Origin: Pseudomonas orientalis
GTDB taxonomy: Bacteria > Pseudomonadota > Gammaproteobacteria > Pseudomonadales > Pseudomonadaceae
Length of the DNA: 64,000 nt
Assembly: GCF_002934065.1 (NCBI RefSeq)
Contig: NZ_CP018049.1
Coordinates: 4,338,501-4,402,500, forward strand
Direction: 5' to 3'
Shown: positions 52,260 through 58,979 of the stretch, piece after piece
How the letters are laid out: each line of letters opens with the position of its first letter
Position numbering within the stretch: position 1 is the stretch's first letter
Notes under the pieces: model-generated
What the model was told of the DNA's origin: nothing
The model's input: the letters and a program-made list of their open reading frames with translations, nothing else
Databases searched by the model: none
Position numbers and translations under genes: made by a program

Positions 52260-53279
52260 TTAGCGCAACGCGGCGATCGCGTCCACCGATTCGCGAATCA
52301 GCGCGGGGCCCTTGTAGATAAAGCCCGAGTACAGTTGCACCAGACTTGCGCCCGCCGCGATCTTTTCAGCGGCGTGCCTGCCTTCGGTGATCCCGCCCAC
52401 CGCGATGATCGGCAAGCGCCCTGCCAGTTCGGCGGCCAGCACCTTGACGATATGGGTGCTTTTGTCCCGTACCGGCGCGCCGGACAGACCACCCGCTTCG
52501 TCACCGTGGGCCAGGCCTTCGACGCCCATACGACTGAGGGTGGTATTGGTCGCAATCACCGCATCCATGCCCGCGTCCACCAGGGCCTGGGCCACCAGCA
52601 CGGTTTCTTCATCGCTCATATCGGGCGCGATCTTGATCGCCAACGGCACCCGCTTGCCGTGGCGCACCGCCAGGTCTTCCTGGCGCTGGCGCAACGCTTC
52701 GAGCAATTGCTTGAGCGAGTCACCGAACTGCAGGCTGCGCAAGCCCGGGGTGTTGGGCGAACTGACGTTGACGGTGACGTAGCTGGCGTGGGCGTAGACT
52801 TTATCCAGGCAGATCAAATAATCGTCCACCGCACGCTCCACCGGCGTGTCGAAATTCTTGCCGATGTTGATACCCAGGATGCCCTTGTACTTCGCCGCCT
52901 GAACCCGCGACAGCAAATGGTCCACGCCCAGATTGTTGAAGCCCATGCGGTTGATGATCGCCTCGGCTTCCGGCAGGCGGAAAATCCGCGGCTTGGGGTT
53001 GCCCGGTTGCGGACGGGGGGTCACGGTGCCGATTTCGACGAAACCGAAACCCAGCTGCGCAAACCCGTCGATGGCCGCGCCGTTCTTGTCCAGACCGGCA
53101 GCCAGCCCGACCGGATTGGGGAAGTCGAGTCCCATCACCGACACCGGCACTTTCGCCGCAGCCTTGCACACTAGGCCATTGAGCCCCAGACGGCCACCGG
53201 CGCCGATCAGGTCCAGGGACAGATCGTGGGAGGTTTCCGGGGAGAGTTTGAACAACAGCTGGCGGGCCAGGGTATACAT
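52260..53279 (-). CDS. pyrD: dihydroorotate dehydrogenase (quinone), class 2
   Basis: 339 residues. N-terminal membrane-associating helices (YTLARQLLFKLSPETSHDLSL) and an FMN TIM barrel with FVEIGTVTPRPQPGNPKPR and the NVSSPNTPGLR segment containing the class 2 catalytic Ser. It oxidises dihydroorotate to orotate with ubiquinone in pyrimidine synthesis. Confidence 0.95.
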   Translation of the reverse strand: MYTLARQLLFKLSPETSHDLSLDLIGAGGRLGLNGLVCKAAAKVPVSVMGLDFPNPVGLAAGLDKNGAAIDGFAQLGFGFVEIGTVTPRPQPGNPKPRIFRLPEAEAIINRMGFNNLGVDHLLSRVQAAKYKGILGINIGKNFDTPVERAVDDYLICLDKVYAHASYVTVNVSSPNTPGLRSLQFGDSLKQLLEALRQRQEDLAVRHGKRVPLAIKIAPDMSDEETVLVAQALVDAGMDAVIATNTTLSRMGVEGLAHGDEAGGLSGAPVRDKSTHIVKVLAAELAGRLPIIAVGGITEGRHAAEKIAAGASLVQLYSGFIYKGPALIRESVDAIAALR

Positions 53280-53364
53280 GGGCGGGCTAGACTCGGATGG
53301 CGGCGAAAGGTGGCGCGATTATAGCCGGGGAGACGGGCTGCATGCGAGGCGTGCCGCCCACTCC

Positions 53365-53826
53365 TCAATTACGATGGGCCATCAACGCCTCATAACGTGC
53401 CCAGACTTTTTCGGCGTATCGCAGGCGCAACGCGTCACGCTCCGCGCCGGCGCCCGGCCCCACATTGTAGGAGCCCACTGCGGTCCAGTTATAGCCGAAA
53501 CGCTGGACGAACTCGGCAAGAATCGAGGCGCCGACCTCCACCGACAGACACGGGTCGTTCAGCAGTCGTTCCTCGGTAATGCCCAGCTTGAGCAGGCGAG
53601 GCAGTTGACTGCTGTTGATTTGCATCAAACCGATATCGTGGGTGCCATTGGCGTTGGCAGAGTTGATCGCCTGCGCACGGTACCCCGACTCCACCGCCGC
53701 AATAGCCTGCAGCAACTCGGGCTCTAAGTCGTAGCGACGCGCCACTTCATCCCAGCAGTAGGCCAGGGCCTGGTTGCTGCCCAGCAGCAGGCTGATTAGC
53801 AGGCCCCTGCCCCACGTCTTAGACAC
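53365..53826 (-). CDS. IagB-like lytic transglycosylase of a type III secretion locus (relic)
   Basis: 153 residues from a GTG at 53826 with signal peptide (MSKTWGRGLLISLLLGSNQA). SLT domain: catalytic Glu in AIAAVESGYR, GLMQINSSQLPRL, and the GSYNVGP motif. It closely resembles Salmonella IagB along its length (CWDEVARRYDLEPELLQAIA; LLNDPCLSVEVGASIL). IagB opens peptidoglycan for type III secretion assembly. The GTG overlaps the stop of the HilA-like gene, the same hilA-iagB order as SPI-1. It looks intact, although most of the secretion system is absent. Confidence 0.85.
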   Translation of the reverse strand: MSKTWGRGLLISLLLGSNQALAYCWDEVARRYDLEPELLQAIAAVESGYRAQAINSANANGTHDIGLMQINSSQLPRLLKLGITEERLLNDPCLSVEVGASILAEFVQRFGYNWTAVGSYNVGPGAGAERDALRLRYAEKVWARYEALMAHRN

Positions 53827-54205
53827 TGCTGATCTGTCCGCACGACGCGCACACATGCATGACCTGACTTGACTCAACGTCTTGCACCTGCACGGGACAG
53901 GTAAAACGATACCCCTTGCCATACACGGTCTTGATAAACCCCTTATCGGCGCTCAAGTGTTTGCGCAAAGCATAAATGCAACGTGTCAACGACTCATCGG
54001 CCACCTCGCCCCTAGGCCAGGCGAGCGCCAACAGGCGATCCTTGGTCATCAAGGCACCTGCGGAAACCAGCAACAATCGAAGCACGCTGCTCTCTTTGGG
54101 CGGCAGTTGAATATCGGTTTCCCTGCCTGTCAGCCGACCATCGTCATGCAAGGTCCAACCCGCGAAAACGTAGAACTTTGTCGATTTTTCAATCATGACG
54201 GCCAT
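53819..54205 (-). CDS. HilA-like OmpR/PhoB-type DNA-binding protein, truncated
   Basis: 128 residues consisting almost only of the winged-helix domain: PPKESSVLRLLLVSAG, the helix-turn-helix EVADESLTRCIYALRKHLS and the wing TVYGKGYRF. These match the N-terminal domain of Salmonella HilA closely. HilA has a further ~400-residue C-terminal domain that is missing; here the protein ends in a short tail with CASCG. Start chosen at MAVMIEKSTK, preceded by AGGTG. Possibly a free DNA-binding remnant. Confidence 0.8.
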   Translation of the reverse strand: MAVMIEKSTKFYVFAGWTLHDDGRLTGRETDIQLPPKESSVLRLLLVSAGALMTKDRLLALAWPRGEVADESLTRCIYALRKHLSADKGFIKTVYGKGYRFTCPVQVQDVESSQVMHVCASCGQISSV

Positions 54206-54365
54206 AGGACACCTGCATACTCGACTGCTGACATTCAATCCATTCTTCCTGTGATGGCTCACTTGCCCGGTGCCATGACTATAAAAACCTGACTCGCGTA
54301 TCACGCTAGGAAAAACCCGATTCAGTCAGCGTCTTTAAGCGTTTTGCCGTAAGGCAATTCGCTAC

Positions 54366-54587
54366 TCAACCCAAATGAGGCAACCACTCCTGGTACACCT
54401 CATGCAGTTCAACCCCTAATCGGTCCTCCAACTGCACCAGCTCACCCACCGCCATCAGTTGCCCATTGACTCGCACTTCCACGCAATGGATGACCTCGGG
54501 CGCCAACGGCAAGACTTTCCCAGGCGCAAAAGCAGCCAGACGCTTGCGGCTGATCAGTTGCTCCTGCAGCAGTATTTCCAGGTACAT
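54366..54587 (-). pseudogene. C-terminal fragment of the type III secretion C-ring protein SctQ (SpaO/FliN-like SPOA domain)
   Basis: 73 residues that correspond to the last SPOA domain of SpaO (VEVRVNGQLMAVGELVQLED, then RLGVELHEVYQEW). The N-terminal two-thirds of SctQ are missing; 16 bases upstream the SctC gene ends. Salmonella also makes a C-terminal SpaO isoform from an internal start, so the piece could fold, but without a sorting platform it has no evident role. Parts of the locus were deleted. Confidence 0.75.
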
Positions 54588-54603
54588 GGACTAATGCCTT
54601 TAT

Positions 54604-55530
54604 TCAGGGAGAGCGCTCGCGGCCCGGCCTTACGAACGCACGTTGCACAAGGTCATATTGCGCGGCCGTCAACGGCGGCGGCCCGGCCGGGGGCTTCGAT
54701 TCGTCACGGCCAGCTTCCACACGCCATGACGAGATTTCATTGACTTGCTTGGGCACATCCAATTCATCCACCAGTTTTTCGATCAGGCTGACCTGAGCAG
54801 GCTTGCCCTTGATCAGGAGGCTGTTGGTGTCCGGATAAGCGATCAGCGTCAGGTTCTTGTCCGCCAGCAGGCCCTTCTGCTCACTGGCCAGCAGGCCTTG
54901 AATGACAGAGGCCATGCCCGGCACCGTGACCTTGTTTGCGCCGCTCCCCTGTTGCCGATCCTCGACGTGGGTATTGAACACCTGCACCACACCAAAGGCC
55001 TGCGCCCCCACACGCAGTTCACTGCGTTGCCGGTCGGTCAATTGCGCCAGTCGCAGTACCTGACTGACATAGCCTGGCGGCCCGGACACGTAGAACGTAC
55101 GCACCCCGCTGTCACGCAAGGGATAGCGCGACTCGTCCATGCCCGTGCGGCGCATGATGCCGCGCAGCCGGTTGACCGAGATGTAGCGCAGCGACACCGC
55201 AGAGGTTCTGGCTTCGCTCGCGTTGTAGAGGTGCACGGCTTGCCCGTCGCTGTACCAGATAAGGCCTTCCTGCCGGGCCAGCGCCTCGAGGACCTGCTGC
55301 GGCGTGTCGAAATCGAATGTCCCGCTGACACGCTTGCGCGCCGCGTTCTGGCTGACCACGACGGGCATGCCCAAAGGCACCGACAACGCCGTGAAAAAAC
55401 TGTCCAGGCTCTCATCCCTGGCCTGATACGGCTCGCCCCGGGCCACACAGCTGACCAGCAACAGCGCGAGCCACAGCAGCGTGCTGCCGAGGCGGTGGCG
55501 GTTCGTCGTAAGGGGGGAATCAGCATGCAC
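54604..55530 (-). pseudogene. N-terminal part of the type III secretion outer-membrane secretin SctC (InvG-like), lacking the secretin barrel
   Basis: 308 residues from the GTG at 55530 (an ATG at 55596 is the alternative), with signal peptide (TLLWLALLLVSCVARG). It contains the N0/N1/N3 periplasmic ring domains: DESLDSFFTALSVPLGMPVV, LIWYSDGQAVHLYNASEAR, YVSGPPGYV and AYPDTNSLLIKG match InvG in order. The frame stops about 55 residues after LVDELDVPK, just where the membrane-spanning secretin domain should begin, so no pore can form. Confidence 0.8.
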
Positions 55531-55624
55531 CGTGGATTTTTCCTGGGGCGGTAGGACGCAAAAGAGCGGCCATACTGAGAGGCAGACGAGGTTCAATCAT
55601 GATGAAAAGCTGACGGCTGCCCCG

Positions 55625-55640
55625 TGGCATGTGCCTTGCT
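55625..55640 (+). promoter_or_regulatory. sigma-54 promoter of nasST
   Basis: TGGCATG-TGCC-TTGCT: the -24 GG (55626-55627) and -12 GC (55638-55639) are separated by exactly 10 bases, with near-consensus flanks. Implies NtrC-type nitrogen control; transcription would begin near 55652, just before the hexaloop hairpins. Confidence 0.75.
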
Positions 55641-55663
55641 ACGCACTCTCTATCAGGGCGCGC

Positions 55664-55698
55664 GCCAACGACGGCATGGGCCTACGGACAAAGGCGTC
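55664..55698 (+). promoter_or_regulatory. ANTAR-target two-hairpin element in the nasS leader
   Basis: P1: GCC-AACGAC-GGC (55664-55675), P2: GAC-AAAGGC-GTC (55687-55698). Both loops have six bases with A at position 1 and G at position 4, the hallmark of ANTAR-protein RNA targets. The stems are short. P2 overlaps the 5' arm of the terminator, so forming P2 would block termination. Confidence 0.65.
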
Positions 55699-55749
55699 GT
55701 TTCCCTCCAATGGCTGTTACCACCATCCGAGGGAGCGACGCTTTTTTTT
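55694..55749 (+). terminator. leader terminator upstream of nasS
   Basis: GCGTCGTTTCCCTC (55694-55707) pairs with GAGGGAGCGACGC (55729-55741) around a 21-base loop and is followed by eight T. Located between promoter and nasS start, it is a regulated attenuator rather than an operon end. Confidence 0.75.
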
Positions 55750-55769
55750 GCGAGAAAAGGTAGGTGTTG

Positions 55770-56996
55770 ATGAACGATTCGGTCGACAGCAGCCCGTTGA
55801 ACCCCGCGCTGGCCTGGGTAAACGGCAGTGATGCCCCGGAAAAGAGCAGCCTGGACCTGGGCTTCATGGCCCTGACTGATTGCGCCTCGCTGGTGGTCGC
55901 CGCCACCCAGGGGTTTGCACAACCCTACGGCCTCACACTGAACCTCAAGCGCCAATCATCCTGGGCCAACCTGCGCGACAAACTGGTCAGCGGCGAACTG
56001 GACGCCGCCCATAGTCTCTACGGCCTGATCTATGCCGTGCACCTGGGCATTGGTGGCGTTGCGCCGAGCCCGATGGCGGTGCTGATGGGGTTGAACCAGA
56101 ACGGACAGAGCATCAACCTGTCCCGTGGGCTGCAACAGCAGGGCGTGGTCACTCCTGAGGCACTGGACCGCCATGTGCACCAAAGCCGCACAAAACTCAC
56201 CTTCGCTCAGACCTTTCCGACAGGCACCCACGCCATGTGGCTGTATTACTGGCTGGCGAGCCAGGGCATCCACCCGCTGCGGGATGTGGACAGCGTGGTG
56301 GTGCCCCCGCCGCAGATGGTTGCGCACCTGCAAGCGGGTCGTATTGACGGCCTGTGTGTCGGTGAGCCCTGGTGCGCCAGCGCAGTCAAGCAGAACCAGG
56401 GCTTCACCCTGGCGACCAGCCAGTCGATCTGGCCGAATCATCCGGAAAAAGTCCTCGGTTGTACCCAAGCCTTCGTCGACCAGTACCCCAATACGGCGCG
56501 CGTCTTGGTAATGGCGATTCTGGAGGCCAGTCGCTTTATCGAAGCGAGCACGCAAAACCGTCGTTCCACTGCGCAACTGCTCAGCGCCGGCGAGTACCTG
56601 GACGCACCGCTGGACTGTATCGAGCCGCGCCTGCTGGGCCACTACGAAGATGGCCTGGGCAACCAGTGGCAGGACCCGCATGCGCTGCGGTTCTTCGCCG
56701 ATGGCGCGGTCAACCTGCCTTACCTGTGCGACGGTATGTGGTTCATGACCCAATTTCGCCGCTGGGGCCTGCTGCGCGAAGACCCGGATTACCTCGCCGT
56801 TGCCCGCCAGGTGCAACAACTGGATGTGTATCGTCAAGCCGCCAGCGCCGTGGGCGTGCCGCCCCATGCCCAGGACATGCGCAGCAGCCAGTTGATCGAC
56901 GGCAGGATCTGGGACGGCTCCGATCCCGCCGGCTATGCCCGCAGCTTCCGCCTGCACGCCCTGGCGGATGACATCAGCCGCCAAGCGCTGCGCTAG
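55770..56996 (+). CDS. nasS: nitrate-responsive sensor NasS (NrtA/CmpA-like binding protein)
   Basis: 408 residues, no signal peptide, with the periplasmic-binding fold of nitrate-binding NrtA proteins (DLGFMALTDCASLVVAATQG, FPTGTHAMWLYYWL, GLCVGEPWCASAV). Lacking a signal it acts in the cytoplasm, where NasS sequesters NasT until nitrate or nitrite is bound. ATG at 55770 follows an AAAAGGTAGG Shine-Dalgarno; a GTG two codons upstream is less likely. 10 bases before nasT. Confidence 0.92.
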   Translation: MNDSVDSSPLNPALAWVNGSDAPEKSSLDLGFMALTDCASLVVAATQGFAQPYGLTLNLKRQSSWANLRDKLVSGELDAAHSLYGLIYAVHLGIGGVAPSPMAVLMGLNQNGQSINLSRGLQQQGVVTPEALDRHVHQSRTKLTFAQTFPTGTHAMWLYYWLASQGIHPLRDVDSVVVPPPQMVAHLQAGRIDGLCVGEPWCASAVKQNQGFTLATSQSIWPNHPEKVLGCTQAFVDQYPNTARVLVMAILEASRFIEASTQNRRSTAQLLSAGEYLDAPLDCIEPRLLGHYEDGLGNQWQDPHALRFFADGAVNLPYLCDGMWFMTQFRRWGLLREDPDYLAVARQVQQLDVYRQAASAVGVPPHAQDMRSSQLIDGRIWDGSDPAGYARSFRLHALADDISRQALR

Positions 56997-57006
56997 GAGC
57001 ACGACC

Positions 57007-57582
57007 ATGCTGCGAATCCTGTTGATCAACGACACCCCGCGCAAGGTCGGCCGACTCAAGGCCGCGCTGACCGAGGCCGGTTTTGAGGTGATCGATGAAT
57101 CCGGCCTGACCATCGACCTGCCCGCACGCGTCGAAACAGTGCGCCCCGACGTGATCCTGATCGATACCGAGTCACCCGGCCGCGATGTGATGGAACAGGT
57201 GGTGCTGGTCAGCCGGGACCAGCCCCGCCCTATCGTGATGTTCACCGATGAACATGACCCGACTGTCATGCGCCAGGCGATCAAGTCCGGGGTCAGTGCC
57301 TATATTGTCGAAGGCATCCAGGCCCAGCGCCTGCAACCGATCCTCGAGGTGGCCATGGCACGCTTTGAAAGCGATCAGGCCCTGCGTGCCCAGCTGCACG
57401 CCCGCGATCAACAGTTGGCGGAACGCAAGCGCATCGAGCTGGCCAAGGGTCTGCTGATGAAAATGAAGGACTGCAATGAGGAAGAGGCCTACACCCTCAT
57501 GCGCCGCCAGGCCATGAGCCGCCAGCAGAAACTGATTCAGGTGGCCGAACAGATTATTGCCATGAGCGAACTGCTCGGCTGA
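57007..57582 (+). CDS. nasT: nitrate-regulated antiterminator NasT (response-regulator fold with ANTAR domain)
   Basis: 191 residues. N-terminal receiver-like domain (RILLINDTPRKVGRLKAALT; DVILIDTESPG) lacking a typical phosphorylation pattern, a linker helix and a C-terminal ANTAR domain (ELAKGLLMKMKDCNEEEAYT, then LMRRQAMSRQQKL). It binds hexaloop hairpins in nascent leaders and prevents termination. Its targets are most likely the three leaders in this window, including its own. Confidence 0.95.
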   Translation: MLRILLINDTPRKVGRLKAALTEAGFEVIDESGLTIDLPARVETVRPDVILIDTESPGRDVMEQVVLVSRDQPRPIVMFTDEHDPTVMRQAIKSGVSAYIVEGIQAQRLQPILEVAMARFESDQALRAQLHARDQQLAERKRIELAKGLLMKMKDCNEEEAYTLMRRQAMSRQQKLIQVAEQIIAMSELLG

Positions 57583-57584
57583 TC

Positions 57585-57600
57585 TGGCGCGGCTCTTGCT
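57585..57600 (+). promoter_or_regulatory. sigma-54 promoter of the nitrate transporter gene
   Basis: TGGCGCG-GCTC-TTGCT with -24 GG at 57586-57587 and -12 GC at 57598-57599, spacing 10. It begins two bases after the nasT stop. Gives the transporter its own nitrogen-controlled start. Confidence 0.75.
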
Positions 57601-57614
57601 AAAGAACCGTTACA

Positions 57615-57655
57615 GGTAGCCAACGGCGGTTGCCCCATCAACGACAAAGACGTCG
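57615..57655 (+). promoter_or_regulatory. ANTAR-target two-hairpin element in the nitrate transporter leader
   Basis: P1: GGTAGCC-AACGGC-GGTTGCC (57615-57634, with two G-U pairs), P2: CGAC-AAAGAC-GTCG (57642-57655). Both loops are hexaloops with A1 and G4; the loops match those at nasS and nirB. P2 3' arm lies in the 5' arm of the following terminator. Confidence 0.75.
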
Positions 57656-57699
57656 CACACCCGGTTTGCCCACGCGAACCCGGTGGCGGCGTTTTTTTT
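57651..57699 (+). terminator. leader terminator upstream of the nitrate transporter gene
   Basis: CGTCGCACACCCGGTT (57651-57666) pairs imperfectly with AACCCGGTGGCGGCG (57677-57691; one bulge, one mismatch), followed by eight T. It is about 70 bases before the ATG and overlaps P2 of the ANTAR element. Confidence 0.75.
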
Positions 57700-57767
57700 C
57701 GTTTCGGCCCCAGCGCATGGAGCCACCAGGTCTTCCGACAAGCCCCCCCCAACCGTTGAGGTGCGTG

Positions 57768-58979
57768 ATGAAATCAAGCTTCTGGAAATCCGGGCACACC
57801 CCGACCCTGTTTGCCGCGTTCCTGTATTTCGACCTGAGTTTCATGGTCTGGTACCTGCTGGGCCCCCTGGCGGTACAGATTGCCGCCGACTTGCACCTGA
57901 GCACTCAACAGCGCGGGCTGGTCGTCGCCACGCCGATCCTGGCGGGCGCGGTGCTGCGCTTTCTCATGGGCATGCTGGCCGACAAGTTGTCGCCCAAGAC
58001 CGCCGGGCTGATTGGCCAGGTGATTGTCATCGTGGCGTTGTTCTGCGCCTGGAAACTGGGCATTCACAGCTACGAGCAAGCCCTGTTGCTGGGCATGTTC
58101 CTGGGCATGGCCGGTGCCTCTTTTGCCGTCGCCCTGCCGCTGGCCTCGCAATGGTATCCGGCCGAGCACCAGGGCAAAGCCATGGGCATCGCCGGCGCCG
58201 GCAATTCCGGCACCGTGTTTGCCGCCTTGCTGGCACCGGTGCTGGCGGCGGCCTTTGGCTGGAGCAATGTATTCGGCTTCGCGTTGATTCCACTGATTCT
58301 CACCCTGATCGTGTTCGCCTGGCTCGCGCGCAATGCCCCGCAACGCCCGAAAGCCAAGGCGATGGCCGATTATTTCAAGGCCCTGGGTGATCGCGACAGT
58401 TGGTGGTTCATGTTCTTCTACAGCGTGACCTTTGGCGGCTTTATCGGCCTGGCCAGCGCCCTGCCCGGCTACTTCAACGACCAGTACGGCCTGAGCCCGG
58501 TGACCGCCGGCTACTACACCGCGGCGTGTGTCTTCGGCGGCAGCCTGATGCGCCCGCTGGGCGGCGCCCTGGCGGACCGTTTCGGCGGGATCAAGACCCT
58601 GCTCGGCATGTACAGCGTGGCGGTGATCTGCATTGCCGCGGTGGGTTTCAATCTGCCCAGTTCCTACGCTGCGCTGGCGCTTTTCGTCTGTACCATGCTC
58701 GGTCTTGGCGCCGGCAATGGCGCGGTATTCCAGCTGGTGCCCCAGCGTTTTCGCAGTGAGATCGGCGTCATGACCGGCTTGATCGGCATGGCCGGCGGCA
58801 TCGGCGGTTTTGCACTGGCCGCCGGCATGGGCGCGATCAAACAGAGCACCGGCAGTTACCAACTGGCCCTGTGGCTGTTCGCCAGCCTTGGCGTGCTGGC
58901 CTGGTTTGGCCTGCACGGCGTCAAACGCCGCTGGAGAACCACTTGGGGCTCGGCCGCCGTGACCGCCGCACGCGTCTGA
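57768..58979 (+). CDS. MFS nitrate/nitrite transporter (NarK/NasA family)
   Basis: 403 residues, twelve membrane helices. It shows the nitrate signature GMAGASFAVALPLASQWYP and the second one around GLGAGNGAVFQLVPQRF. It imports nitrate for assimilation. Start at MKSSFWKSGHTP; the frame upstream to 57630 is leader sequence. The stop overlaps the ATG of the kinase gene. Confidence 0.9.
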   Translation: MKSSFWKSGHTPTLFAAFLYFDLSFMVWYLLGPLAVQIAADLHLSTQQRGLVVATPILAGAVLRFLMGMLADKLSPKTAGLIGQVIVIVALFCAWKLGIHSYEQALLLGMFLGMAGASFAVALPLASQWYPAEHQGKAMGIAGAGNSGTVFAALLAPVLAAAFGWSNVFGFALIPLILTLIVFAWLARNAPQRPKAKAMADYFKALGDRDSWWFMFFYSVTFGGFIGLASALPGYFNDQYGLSPVTAGYYTAACVFGGSLMRPLGGALADRFGGIKTLLGMYSVAVICIAAVGFNLPSSYAALALFVCTMLGLGAGNGAVFQLVPQRFRSEIGVMTGLIGMAGGIGGFALAAGMGAIKQSTGSYQLALWLFASLGVLAWFGLHGVKRRWRTTWGSAAVTAARV

